A stretch of DNA of 13,436 nucleotides from an uncultured Mucispirillum sp. (GTDB lineage: Bacteria > Chrysiogenota > Deferribacteres > Deferribacterales > Mucispirillaceae), in contig CAJUJZ010000055.1 in assembly GCA_910586745.1 (NCBI GenBank), positions 1 to 13,436 on the forward strand. Reading direction: 5' to 3'. A program made the position numbers and the translations under genes. Each line of letters starts with the position of its first letter. Position 1 is the first letter of the stretch. Positions 5,667-13,436 of this stretch are shown in pieces. The notes under the pieces were generated by a model. The model saw only the letters and a program-made list of their open reading frames with translations. It did no database searches and had not been told where the DNA came from.

Positions 5667-8600
5667 CTACACTGCTACTTTAAAAGAATCAATAATATTT
5701 ATAATTTCATCTATTTCATTATCATTGAAAAGTTTCATTATACCACCATAATTTGAAAATGGTGCTTTGAAAAGTATACCTTTATCTTTAATAAACCCAT
5801 TACGGCGGATATTTTCTATTAACTGTTTTATAAATTCTATTTGATGATGGTTATAATTATTTTCATTAATATATTTTGAAAATCTTTCAAGGACTACATC
5901 ATTATCAAGCCCTGTTACACTCAATATAAATTCTGTTACTGGCATTTGACCTGCCACCTGTCTGTATTGGTCTTCTGTGCCTAAATCCTGCCATAAAATC
6001 CGTTCTAAATCTCTAATATCTGCTTTTGATAATTTTTTATTAGTATATAGTTTATTAATAACACCACTTGTGCAGCGTTTTTTTAATTCCTGCTCTACTT
6101 GCTTTTTATAATTTTCTAAATATCTGGTATTAATAACAGGTTCATTTTCTGCAGCTTCTGTTACAAGTACTTTATCTTCAAAATTAGTAATATATATTTC
6201 TTTAGTAGTGCCATCAATATATATTACAAGTGGCCTTACTATCTGCCTGATGTTTTCAAGCTCTTTTATGCTTGTATGCTGAGTAATTTTTTCATTTACT
6301 ATTTCTTCTAATAAATCTTTATGTTTATTTACTACTGGCAGTTTACTTTCAAGCAGTTTATCAGCTATAATATTAAGCTGATTTATATATCGCATACTAT
6401 TCTGCTGCCTTAAATTTGCAATCATAATATTGTATATCAACTCATCAAACTTTAATGATTTAATATTATCCTGCATCATAGGTATACATGGTGCAAGTTT
6501 TTCTGATAATGCTGTAACTTTGCTTGAAGTTAAATCATTTAATGCATTATCTTTTGAATATTCTTTTATAAGCTTTATATTCTGTCTTACGCTTATATCA
6601 TTTTCTGGCAGAGTTTTTATAGTATTATGCACATTATTTTTATATATATTATATATTTCTTCATGTTCTTTTCTATTTTGTATAAAAAGGCATAAATCAA
6701 GCTTTTGTTCAAAAAGTTTTGCCATAATGCTTTTTGGGCTGCTGTCATTATCCCGTCTGTTTTCTTCTTCCCCAAAATATTCAAAGTTATTGCATAAATC
6801 AAATATAAGAAAATGGGTTTTCTTTTCTCCATTAACAGGGTTTTGCCAAAGCCTTGTGCCCCTGCCTATCATTTGTATAAATTTAGAATAAGATTTTACT
6901 GGCTTAAAAAATACAAGATTTAAGCAGTCTGGAATATCCACACCAGTATCAAGCATATCTACAGATATGGCAATACGGGCTTTATGCTGCCCTGTTGCAA
7001 ACTGGTGCACAAGTGAAGAATGATATTCCACATGGTTATCAATCAGCAGGCAGTAATCAAGCAGATTAGGAAAAGTTTTTCTAAATATTTCTAGTATAAG
7101 CACTGCATGTTTATGGTTTCTTGCAAATATTATAGTTTTGCCAAGGGAGTTGCCTTCATTAATATAAAGCCCTTGTTTTAGCAGTATTTGCAGTGCTTTT
7201 TTTATAGTATCTTTATTGAAAATAGTTCTATTTATATGGCTTTCTTCAATACTTTCTGGCACATTTCCATCATCATCTGCAAAAAGTTCTTCATATTCTT
7301 CTTTTTCTTCACTGCTTAACTCTTTATAATGTATGCCTCTGTTTAGAATATCAAGCTTATAATTTGCCACTTGATAATTTACCAGATAGCCGTCTTTTAC
7401 AGCCTGCTCCAGCTCATAACCATAGGTTGGGGTTTTATTTTCAAGGTCAAATATTTCATAAGTATTTCTGCCCACTTCATTTTTTGGAGTAGCTGTAAGC
7501 CCTACCAGCATACTATCAAAATATTTAAAAATATCCTGATATTTATTATATATACTTCTGTGTGCCTCATCTAATATTATAAGGTCAAAATGGCCTACAG
7601 AGTATGGGTTCTTTGATGAGTCATTAAGAAGATTACGCATAGTCTGGTATGTGGAAAATATAAATGGCATACTGTAATCAATTTTAGCAGAATTTTCTTC
7701 ATCTGATATGTTGCATAAGTTAATTTTTAAGTAATCCTGCATATTTACTGCTGCATTATATGCCTGTTTTACAAGTGATACTCTGTCTGCTAAAAATAAT
7801 ATATTTTTCACCCAGCCATAGCGGCTTAATACATCTACAAGTGAAAGCACAGTTCTTGTTTTGCCACATCCTGTAGCCATTACAAGCAGTGCTTTTCTTC
7901 TGTTTTCTTGAAAAGCAGAGCATATACTTTTTACTGCCTGTATTTGATAATACCTGTCTGCAATTTCCGGACGGGTTTCCACATTGCTTATATCTTTTCT
8001 ATTTTCTAAAATATTAGCTGTTTTTAATAAATCTTCTTCAGAATAAAAGCCGTATATTTCTCTTGGCTGATAATATCCTTCCTGCCATATAGTAAAATTA
8101 AAGCCATTACTTAAAAATATAACTGGTTTTATGCCAAACTTTTTTTCCAGTGCTATACTATATTCTCTTGCCTGCTCAGAGCCTGCTTCGTGATATCTAT
8201 CTTCCCGCTTTGCTTCTATTATGGCAATAGGTCTGCCCTCTTTATCAAGCAGTGTATAATCTATTTCTCCTCTACCAGTCTTTGAATATTTAAAATTTTC
8301 TACCACATATTCATTTATCCAATTTTCTCCCTCTTTCCAGCCTGCCTCTCTCAGCATTGTATCGATATAAACTTTTCTTGTTTCTTTTTCTAATAAGTTA
8401 AGAGATTTTGGTGTAAATGTTTCTTTTTTAGAAAGCCTTGTTTTAGTATGGTCTGCCTGCTCTGCTTCTGGCACTTTTGCAAGTAGTGTATCTTCATTTA
8501 TGCATTCTTTTTGCAGCGGCTGTAAATTTTTTATAATATCAATGTCAAACTTATTATTAAAATATTTGCTTTCTTTAGAATAGCAGTAATATATAAAATC

Positions 8601-8987
8601 ACAGACTATAAAAAGATTTTCCAATGCAACTTCTGCTTCTTTTAAGGTGGTTTTGGTGTTAAAACTGTGTGCAGAGCGGTTGCCTAGTATTCGCAGAAAA
8701 TCAATATGTTTATATATATCTTTTCCCACAATATCACGAAAATTTTTTCTACTAATAAGGCAGGAAAGAGGGTCTTTTTCTATATTTATATTTTCAGATT
8801 TAATATTTAATGCACTATCGTATGTATATATCCACTTTACAGCATATTCTAAAGCCTTTCTAGTAAGCATAATGGTAGTATCAGGGTCCTGTGGCTGAAA
8901 GTTGTAAGAGCTTTCTGCTATTTTTGCCACATGATATAAACCTTCAAACTGTTTTTCTTCTGCTAAAAAGTAAAAGTTTGATGCCAT
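5667..8987 (-). CDS. hsdR: Type I restriction enzyme, R subunit (DUF4145 + nuclease + helicase)
   Basis: The motor and nuclease subunit of a Type I restriction-modification enzyme, 1106 residues, full length for the DUF4145-containing/EcoEI-like branch. Domain order: DUF4145-like helical N-terminus (about 1-135, 'ALEYAVKWIY', 'LGNRSAHS'); RecB-like nuclease (about 200-300) with E241-I-D243 and E258-A-K260 ('IIEAKR'); SF2 helicase with Walker A ATGCGKT (371-377), DEAH (473-476), TAT (498-500), 'TGVDIP' (681-686) and motif VI QMIGRGTR (705-712); then a C-terminal EcoEI_R_C-like helical region that should dock on the methylase. All catalytic motifs appear intact. The ATG overlaps the FRG gene stop by one base (TAATG), so translation is coupled. 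It should translocate DNA using ATP and cleave unmethylated DNA once bound to HsdM2S. Confidence 0.95.
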   Translation of the reverse strand: MASNFYFLAEEKQFEGLYHVAKIAESSYNFQPQDPDTTIMLTRKALEYAVKWIYTYDSALNIKSENINIEKDPLSCLISRKNFRDIVGKDIYKHIDFLRILGNRSAHSFNTKTTLKEAEVALENLFIVCDFIYYCYSKESKYFNNKFDIDIIKNLQPLQKECINEDTLLAKVPEAEQADHTKTRLSKKETFTPKSLNLLEKETRKVYIDTMLREAGWKEGENWINEYVVENFKYSKTGRGEIDYTLLDKEGRPIAIIEAKREDRYHEAGSEQAREYSIALEKKFGIKPVIFLSNGFNFTIWQEGYYQPREIYGFYSEEDLLKTANILENRKDISNVETRPEIADRYYQIQAVKSICSAFQENRRKALLVMATGCGKTRTVLSLVDVLSRYGWVKNILFLADRVSLVKQAYNAAVNMQDYLKINLCNISDEENSAKIDYSMPFIFSTYQTMRNLLNDSSKNPYSVGHFDLIILDEAHRSIYNKYQDIFKYFDSMLVGLTATPKNEVGRNTYEIFDLENKTPTYGYELEQAVKDGYLVNYQVANYKLDILNRGIHYKELSSEEKEEYEELFADDDGNVPESIEESHINRTIFNKDTIKKALQILLKQGLYINEGNSLGKTIIFARNHKHAVLILEIFRKTFPNLLDYCLLIDNHVEYHSSLVHQFATGQHKARIAISVDMLDTGVDIPDCLNLVFFKPVKSYSKFIQMIGRGTRLWQNPVNGEKKTHFLIFDLCNNFEYFGEEENRRDNDSSPKSIMAKLFEQKLDLCLFIQNRKEHEEIYNIYKNNVHNTIKTLPENDISVRQNIKLIKEYSKDNALNDLTSSKVTALSEKLAPCIPMMQDNIKSLKFDELIYNIMIANLRQQNSMRYINQLNIIADKLLESKLPVVNKHKDLLEEIVNEKITQHTSIKELENIRQIVRPLVIYIDGTTKEIYITNFEDKVLVTEAAENEPVINTRYLENYKKQVEQELKKRCTSGVINKLYTNKKLSKADIRDLERILWQDLGTEDQYRQVAGQMPVTEFILSVTGLDNDVVLERFSKYINENNYNHHQIEFIKQLIENIRRNGFIKDKGILFKAPFSNYGGIMKLFNDNEIDEIINIIDSFKVAV

Positions 8988-9928
8988 TATCTGCCATATC
9001 TCCCTTTAAAATCTGCTACTATATTTTTACATACCTTATCTACATCATCATGAAAAAGAGTGCTTTCTGTAATATTAAGCATTTTTAATTCTTCTAACAA
9101 GTGTTTTTTACTTTCCGCAGGTATAATATATCGTGCAATAATGTTTTTGTAGTCTTTTGGGATAGGAGAAATAAACTGATGATTGTTGATAATTTTATTA
9201 ATTTTATCATACTCATAGTCATTCAAAAATAATATAAAATGACCTTGTTGTAAATAAAGTCTTTCAAATAGTCTAGGTGGATATATAAAATATAGACCAT
9301 TTATCATTTTCAAGATAGCATCTTCACCATAATTATTTGTTATATATTTATCAATATCAGTTGTGATGTGTTTGTTTCTACTTAGTATTTCCATAAAAAA
9401 AACTTCAAGAGTAATTTTATTTGCAGACAAAAAATCAGACCTGCCCATATATTTTGCAATATCATGATAAAAAATATTATCAAAATATGTTTCATATTGA
9501 TTTCCTATTATAAATACTTCGCCATCTTCATCATTGTTCTTTGGATTATTTTTATCTTCGCAGGCAAAATATAAAGCAACTAATGGGTTTGCTGTAATAT
9601 CTAAAAGTCTTGTAGGTATACCATAGTGCTGTAGTTTTACAAGTAAATCAAGTGGATTATCAGTTTCAGAAAAAAGAACAGGATACTCATTTTTTGCTTT
9701 ATTTATTAATGCTTCTTCTAAAGCACATACATTAAAATGTATTTCATTACTTACCCTTTCAATTGATGGAACTAGTTTATAAGTTTTGTTACTGTGTCCC
9801 CTATAAAACAAATCAATAGTATATTTATTTTTTTTTAAAATTCTATATTTTACAAACTCTTTTACTTTATTTAGTTTTTCCATAAATTCAGCAATGGTAT
9901 TTATTTCTTCATTTGTTTCTTCGCTCAT
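8987..9928 (-). CDS. FRG-domain protein embedded between hsdS and hsdR
   Basis: A 313-residue protein of the FRG domain family, seen in many defence-associated proteins but without a settled biochemical activity. The signature is complete: 'FYRGHS' at 41-46, 'KLVPSIER' at 51-58, then 'LQHYGIPTRLLDITANPLVA' from 99, followed by 'LYFAC'. The remaining C-terminal half is mixed helix/strand and not recognised. No membrane segment or signal is present. It starts 3 nt after the hsdS stop and ends overlapping the hsdR start, so it is made with the enzyme rather than being a bystander. The coding sequence includes an A9 run across codons 31-34 and a T8 run at 9395-9402, both prone to slippage. It may be an accessory effector or a control factor for the enzyme; this is inferred from position. 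Confidence 0.85.
   Translation of the reverse strand: MSEETNEEINTIAEFMEKLNKVKEFVKYRILKKNKYTIDLFYRGHSNKTYKLVPSIERVSNEIHFNVCALEEALINKAKNEYPVLFSETDNPLDLLVKLQHYGIPTRLLDITANPLVALYFACEDKNNPKNNDEDGEVFIIGNQYETYFDNIFYHDIAKYMGRSDFLSANKITLEVFFMEILSRNKHITTDIDKYITNNYGEDAILKMINGLYFIYPPRLFERLYLQQGHFILFLNDYEYDKINKIINNHQFISPIPKDYKNIIARYIIPAESKKHLLEELKMLNITESTLFHDDVDKVCKNIVADFKGRYGR
9828..9836 (-). repeat. A9 homopolymer within the FRG gene
   Basis: On the coding strand nine consecutive A cover the last base of codon 31 through codon 34 (Leu-Lys-Lys-Asn) of the FRG-domain gene. I noticed no longer mononucleotide run in the window. A one-base change would frameshift the protein before its FYRG signature, and polymerase slippage on such a run could give mixed products. 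Confidence 0.7.
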
Positions 9929-9931
9929 ATT

Positions 9932-11098
9932 CTACCCAAAATATTCCTGCATTAAAGCATTGTATAATGTTTCTAACTGATTAAGGCTTGATTTTATATT
10001 TTCTTTATTTTTTTCCACCTGCTCCACAAACTCTGCAAACTGGTTTTGTAAATCAAGTGGGGGAACTTGAATGTCAATATTTTTTAAATATGAAACAGAA
10101 GAAATATTTTTTATACCACTTCCATTTAAAACTAAATTCTCTACTGCAAGTCCAAAATAGATTTTAAAAATCTTATCTATTACTACTCCATTAAGTGTCA
10201 TTTTCATTAATGCTTGATTTATTATGCCTTGATGAGCATTTTCTGGTAGAGTATAAATTTTACCAACAGTTCCAGAACAACTCATTATTATATCACCAGT
10301 TTTACATTCAAATCGCTTTAAACTTAAAAACTTTTCTTCACTAATATAATATGACCCTATATTACTATCCTGTTTTATTGCATTTTTTTGTTCATATACT
10401 TTATAAACACCAGCATTATATGGAACAAAATATTCTTTTTTCAGTGCACTGCCAAAAGGTCCTCTTACAATTGATGAACACACTTCCCCTAATTTTTTCT
10501 TTTCCCAGCCTTTTGGGTTTAATACAGGGTCGCCAAACATTTCAATAAATTTAGATTTTACTAAAATATCCAGTTTCTCAAGCTGTTCTTTTCGCATGCT
10601 GATAAGTGATGTAACCTTATCTAATACCGCTACTATTTCTTTTTGTGTTTGGATATCATGAATATTGATTTTCATATCCCTAATATCTGCCAATGAAATA
10701 GATGGATAAGCTTCATCTTTTATTAATTTATTAGGCTTATGATACATAAAATAATATTTCATATAAGAGCTGTCATTATTATAAATATTTATACAAGCTA
10801 AATGATTTACTATATAACATTCCCGTGATAAAATATGAACATATCCTTTAGAAGTAGACTTACCACTTTTTGCAAAAACTATTGTATCTTTTGGATATAA
10901 TCTTAAACCATATCTTTTTGCTGTATCATCATTGATTAAGTCGCAAACATCATATTCAGAATATCCTTCTATTAATTTAGCTAAATTACCCGCTCTAATA
11001 AAAGGATTACCAACATCACTGAAATCGCTTTCTTTTTGTGGAGCACCTTGTCCAGCAGATATATTTGCTATATTACCTAATATATATATTTTTTTCAT
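9932..11098 (-). CDS. hsdS: Type I restriction-modification specificity subunit S
   Basis: The DNA-recognition subunit, 388 residues, with two target-recognition domains. TRD1 spans about 1-148 and begins directly at the N-terminus ('LGNIANISAGQGAPQ', ending 'YPSISLADIRDMKI'). A conserved helical spacer (about 149-192, 'TQKEIVAVLDKVTSLISMRK', 'KSKFIEMFGDP') follows. TRD2 spans about 195-345 ('KLGEVCSSIVRGPFGSALKK', 'GIKNISSVSYLKNI'). The distal helical spacer (346-388, 'QNQFAEFVEQVEK', 'LYNALMQEYFG') closes the circularised fold. The two TRDs should each read half of a bipartite target. The start overlaps the hsdM stop by four bases (ATGA), and an A7 run lies right after the start codon. There is no truncation and no second hsdS or inverted TRD copy in the window. 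The target site cannot be predicted by eye. Confidence 0.93.
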   Translation of the reverse strand: MKKIYILGNIANISAGQGAPQKESDFSDVGNPFIRAGNLAKLIEGYSEYDVCDLINDDTAKRYGLRLYPKDTIVFAKSGKSTSKGYVHILSRECYIVNHLACINIYNNDSSYMKYYFMYHKPNKLIKDEAYPSISLADIRDMKINIHDIQTQKEIVAVLDKVTSLISMRKEQLEKLDILVKSKFIEMFGDPVLNPKGWEKKKLGEVCSSIVRGPFGSALKKEYFVPYNAGVYKVYEQKNAIKQDSNIGSYYISEEKFLSLKRFECKTGDIIMSCSGTVGKIYTLPENAHQGIINQALMKMTLNGVVIDKIFKIYFGLAVENLVLNGSGIKNISSVSYLKNIDIQVPPLDLQNQFAEFVEQVEKNKENIKSSLNQLETLYNALMQEYFG

Positions 11099-12609
11099 AT
11101 CATTCTCTCTAAGTCTGATAATCCGCTGGATATTTCTTTTTCCATTTTCTGCAAATCTTTTAAAATATCCTTTACTGGTGGATATTCTACTGGCGTATAT
11201 TCCACTTCTTTATATTTATTTATAGATAAATCATAGCCGTTATCCACTATTTCCTGCCTTGGCACAAAAAAGCTTTTGGCTGTCCGCTTATTATCTCTAT
11301 CCAGTTCTTTATTATGAAATCTGTTAATAATATCTGCTATATCGCTTTTTTCTATCTTTTCCCTTTTATCATCTAGTGAGTAGCCGTCATTTTCCATATT
11401 ATAAAACCATACATTATCTGTATCCTGATGGTTTGTTTTAGTAAATATTAATATACCAGTGGAAACTCCAGAATATGGCTTAAATACACCAGACGGCATT
11501 GAGATGACAGCTTCTAATTTCTGGTTATCTACAAGCTCTTTTCTAATAGATTTATGGGCGTTTGATGAGCCAAATAATACTCCATCTGGCACAATAGAAG
11601 CACACCTGCCACCTAATTTTAATGATTTTATAAATAATGCTATAAAAAGCAGTTCTGTTTTTTTAGTTTCTACTAGTGCCAGCAAGTCTGGTGAAGTGAT
11701 AGATGTATCAATAGAGCCGGTAAATGGCGGGTTGGCAAGGATTAATGAATATTTATCCCTGTCTGTATTCTGCTTAGATATACTGTCCTTATATAATACA
11801 TTAGGGTTATCTATACCGTGAGCCACTAAGTTCATTGCAGCTATTCGTAACATGGTGCTGTCCATATCATAGCCTGTAAATGTGTTATTATTAAATTTAT
11901 CACGGTTTACTTCATTATGATATATATCACTTTCATAATGTTTCTTTAAATAGTCCCCTGCTGATACCAAAAAGCCTGCTGTGCCGCATGATGGGTCGCA
12001 TATTGTGTCGCTTAACTCTGGTTTCATAAGCTCTACCATCATATCTATAATATGCCTTGGTGTTCTAAACTGGCCGTTTGTGCCAGAAGTGGATATTTTA
12101 GAAAGTATATACTCGTATACATCGCCTTTTATATCTTTATCCGTTGCCTGAATATCTGCAATAAGATTATACATTTCCTGGCATTTTATAAGTATAGAGT
12201 TTAATTTTAATGCTGTATCTATTTTAAATACTGCATCTTTCATATATTTAGCATAGTTGTTATCACTTTCTTTATACATATTTTTTATAAATGGAAATAT
12301 ACCATATACCATAAGATTATACTGGGTTTCTGCATTCTGCTGAATAAGACTGCTCCATTTATAATCTTTTCTGGAAAAAGTAACCTTTTTGCCGTCTATC
12401 TCTTTTTCATCTTCACCAGTAAATTTACTTTCATAAGCATAATTAAACCGCCTGGACATACTCAGCTGCATATCATCTGTTTCGCCTATATCATGTATAA
12501 ACATAAGATATGTAAGCTGCTCCACAACTGTAAGCGGATTAGTAATTCCACCAGACCAAAAAGCATTCCATATATCATCTATTTTATTCTTTAATTCACC
12601 AGTAATCAT
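11095..12609 (-). CDS. hsdM: Type I restriction-modification methyltransferase subunit M
   Basis: The N6-adenine DNA methyltransferase subunit, 504 residues from the ATG at 12609. This start is chosen because GGAG sits five bases upstream and the product opens with the family's typical 'MITGELKNKIDDIWNAFWSG'. The longer frame to 12678 runs through promoter DNA. Domains: HsdM N-terminal helical region (about 1-150); 'GQFRTPRHI' (179-187); SAM-binding motif I 'DPSCGTAGF' (205-213); catalytic motif IV NPPF (293-296) in 'LILANPPF'; C-terminal helices that contact HsdS. It works as HsdM2S for modification, and with HsdR for restriction. It is the first gene of the leftward operon and overlaps hsdS by ATGA. 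No defects are visible. Confidence 0.95.
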   Translation of the reverse strand: MITGELKNKIDDIWNAFWSGGITNPLTVVEQLTYLMFIHDIGETDDMQLSMSRRFNYAYESKFTGEDEKEIDGKKVTFSRKDYKWSSLIQQNAETQYNLMVYGIFPFIKNMYKESDNNYAKYMKDAVFKIDTALKLNSILIKCQEMYNLIADIQATDKDIKGDVYEYILSKISTSGTNGQFRTPRHIIDMMVELMKPELSDTICDPSCGTAGFLVSAGDYLKKHYESDIYHNEVNRDKFNNNTFTGYDMDSTMLRIAAMNLVAHGIDNPNVLYKDSISKQNTDRDKYSLILANPPFTGSIDTSITSPDLLALVETKKTELLFIALFIKSLKLGGRCASIVPDGVLFGSSNAHKSIRKELVDNQKLEAVISMPSGVFKPYSGVSTGILIFTKTNHQDTDNVWFYNMENDGYSLDDKREKIEKSDIADIINRFHNKELDRDNKRTAKSFFVPRQEIVDNGYDLSINKYKEVEYTPVEYPPVKDILKDLQKMEKEISSGLSDLERMI

Positions 12610-12636
12610 ATCAGCTCCAAAAATATAAAATGTGAT

Positions 12637-12645
12637 AGTATAACA
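12637..12645 (-). promoter_or_regulatory. Extended -10 promoter of the hsd operon
   Basis: On the minus strand TGTTATACT combines a -10 hexamer TATACT with the TGn extension. Transcription would begin near 12630, giving a leader of about 20 bases before the hsdM ATG. No good -35 hexamer exists at 16-18 bases, as is common for extended -10 promoters. A short inverted repeat occupies that position instead. Confidence 0.5.
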
Positions 12646-12658
12646 TAATCTACCACTA

Positions 12659-12673
12659 CGACACTCACTGTCG
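12659..12673. promoter_or_regulatory. Inverted repeat in the -35 region of the hsd promoter
   Basis: CGACA (12659-12663) and TGTCG (12669-12673) form a perfect five-base dyad around CTCAC, lying exactly where the -35 of the hsd promoter should be. It is GC-richer than its surroundings and lacks a U-tract, so an operator or activator site is more likely than a terminator. No regulator gene is recognised nearby. Confidence 0.35.
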
Positions 12674-12700
12674 CACATTATTTATTTACGATATATTATA

Positions 12701-13436
12701 TCACTTTTTTTGAAAGAGTTCAAGGTCATCATCTGATACTAATAATTCAATATGTTGAGAGTGTTCTTTTTTCTCTAATATATTTTTTTCAATTAGCAAG
12801 TTTAATATATCATTAGAGCCATTAAATTGCTCTTGTGATAGTCGTATAGATTTATAATTATGGTTAAAAAGTTTTTTTATTCTGTTATATAAATTATTAT
12901 CCAGCAGATGAGATAAACTATATAACAACAAACTATCTGTTTTAATAATAACATCTATATTATTTTTAAATACCGCTATTTTAATAGTTTTATCTAATTC
13001 ACTTGTAAAAATTTTCTTTAATAATGCTGTATTATTAATTTTTATATCTCTGTAACCAGCATAAGAATTATTAGCAAAATAGTAATGCACTATTATAAAT
13101 AAAGTATCTATATCTATACTATTTACATTAATAATATGTTCTAACTGCTCTTTACTTATAATATATGAATTTATATTTTCAATATATAATTGAATATTAT
13201 TCAATATAAAATAGTGAAAAGCACCCCTATATTTATTATAGCATATATCAAAGTTTTCTTTTGTTGGGGCAAAGATTTTATTTTGTAATAGTGCTTTCAT
13301 ATTATTTATATTAATTAAAATATCAGTTGGTATGCTCTTGCACTGCTTAAAAGTCTGTATAGTATTTAAAAATTTTTCTGTTTCCACTTCATCTTTTATA
13401 ATAAGAGTAAATAAAATTTTATTTGAATTAACATCT
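12701..13436 (-). CDS. Unrecognised protein, C-terminal part (5' end outside the window)
   Basis: The last 244 codons of a leftward gene. The frame stays open past the GTG at 13387 to the window edge ('DVNSNKILFTLIIKDEVETEKF'), and that GTG has no ribosome-binding site, so I treat the gene as truncated by the window, not as starting there. The visible part is Asn/Ile/Lys-rich, apparently mostly helical, with no signal peptide, membrane segment, nuclease or ATPase motif that I recognise. The end is charged ('LVSDDDLELFQKK'). It stops 91 bp before hsdM on the same strand with no clear terminator between, so read-through into the hsd operon is possible although hsdM seems to have its own promoter. 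Function unknown. Confidence 0.6.
   Translation of the reverse strand, partial: DVNSNKILFTLIIKDEVETEKFLNTIQTFKQCKSIPTDILININNMKALLQNKIFAPTKENFDICYNKYRGAFHYFILNNIQLYIENINSYIISKEQLEHIINVNSIDIDTLFIIVHYYFANNSYAGYRDIKINNTALLKKIFTSELDKTIKIAVFKNNIDVIIKTDSLLLYSLSHLLDNNLYNRIKKLFNHNYKSIRLSQEQFNGSNDILNLLIEKNILEKKEHSQHIELLVSDDDLELFQKK

Noticed and set aside
6617..6891. Small open frames on both strands inside hsdR
   Set aside because: They lie wholly inside a long, motif-rich gene and show no ribosome-binding site or recognisable protein; they are shadows.
11089..11095. A7 run right after the hsdS start codon as a phase switch
   Set aside because: Seven A is ordinary for this AT-rich DNA (several T7/A7 runs occur in the window), and no other switching feature such as inverted TRD copies is present.
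12610..12678. Longer N-terminus for HsdM
   Set aside because: The added 23 residues have no family resemblance, lack a ribosome-binding site and cover the promoter and dyad. The ATG at 12609 has GGAG at ideal spacing.
1..13436. CRISPR array, retron or toxin-antitoxin pair
   Set aside because: No spaced direct repeats of array type, no reverse transcriptase and no recognisable toxin or antitoxin pair were seen on either strand.

Overview
The window is a strongly AT-rich bacterial segment carrying the tail end of a phage structural module, a few small host or accessory genes, a tRNA-Ser gene, and a complete leftward Type I restriction-modification operon with two non-canonical passengers. Good AGGAG/GGAGG ribosome-binding sites and bacterial genes overlapping by 1-4 nt are seen throughout. 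A membrane protein with a lipobox-like signal suggests a diderm. AT-rich diderms such as Deferribacterota (Mucispirillum-like), Brachyspira or Campylobacterota would fit, but nothing here fixes the taxon.

Layout. (1) 96-3145, plus strand: three short-tailed-phage structural genes, namely a head-tail adaptor-like protein, a large tail nozzle/stabilisation protein split by a +1 frameshift at an A5 run (1145-1149), and a small internal-virion/tail protein. The ejection and lysis genes expected next are absent, so this is probably a truncated or decaying prophage. (2) 3146-3330: a convergent intergenic region with two hairpins and a possible IS3-family terminus. (3) 3331-4056, minus strand: a membrane-anchored coiled-coil protein whose predicted cytoplasmic tail ends in two AT-hook motifs. 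(4) 4276-4837, plus strand: two small unrecognised genes, the first a membrane-anchored charged helix. (5) 4924-5010: tRNA-Ser(GGA) with its own terminator, followed by an unexplained structured stretch. (6) 5201-12609, minus strand: hsdM - hsdS - FRG-domain gene - hsdR - DUF6979-like gene, probably one transcript from an extended -10 promoter at about 12640 that has a short inverted repeat in its -35 region. (7) 12701-13436: the 3' part of an unrecognised gene running out of the window.

How the genes work together: HsdM2S should methylate a bipartite site set by the two target-recognition domains of HsdS, and HsdR should add ATP-driven translocation and cleavage of unmodified DNA. The FRG gene lies between hsdS (3 nt gap) and hsdR (1 nt TAATG overlap), so it is probably co-translated with the enzyme and is the best candidate for an undescribed extra activity. 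It holds A9 and T8 tracts that could make it switchable. The DUF6979-like gene closes the operon. The island directly abuts a tRNA-Ser gene, a common integration target, but no second att copy lies inside the window.
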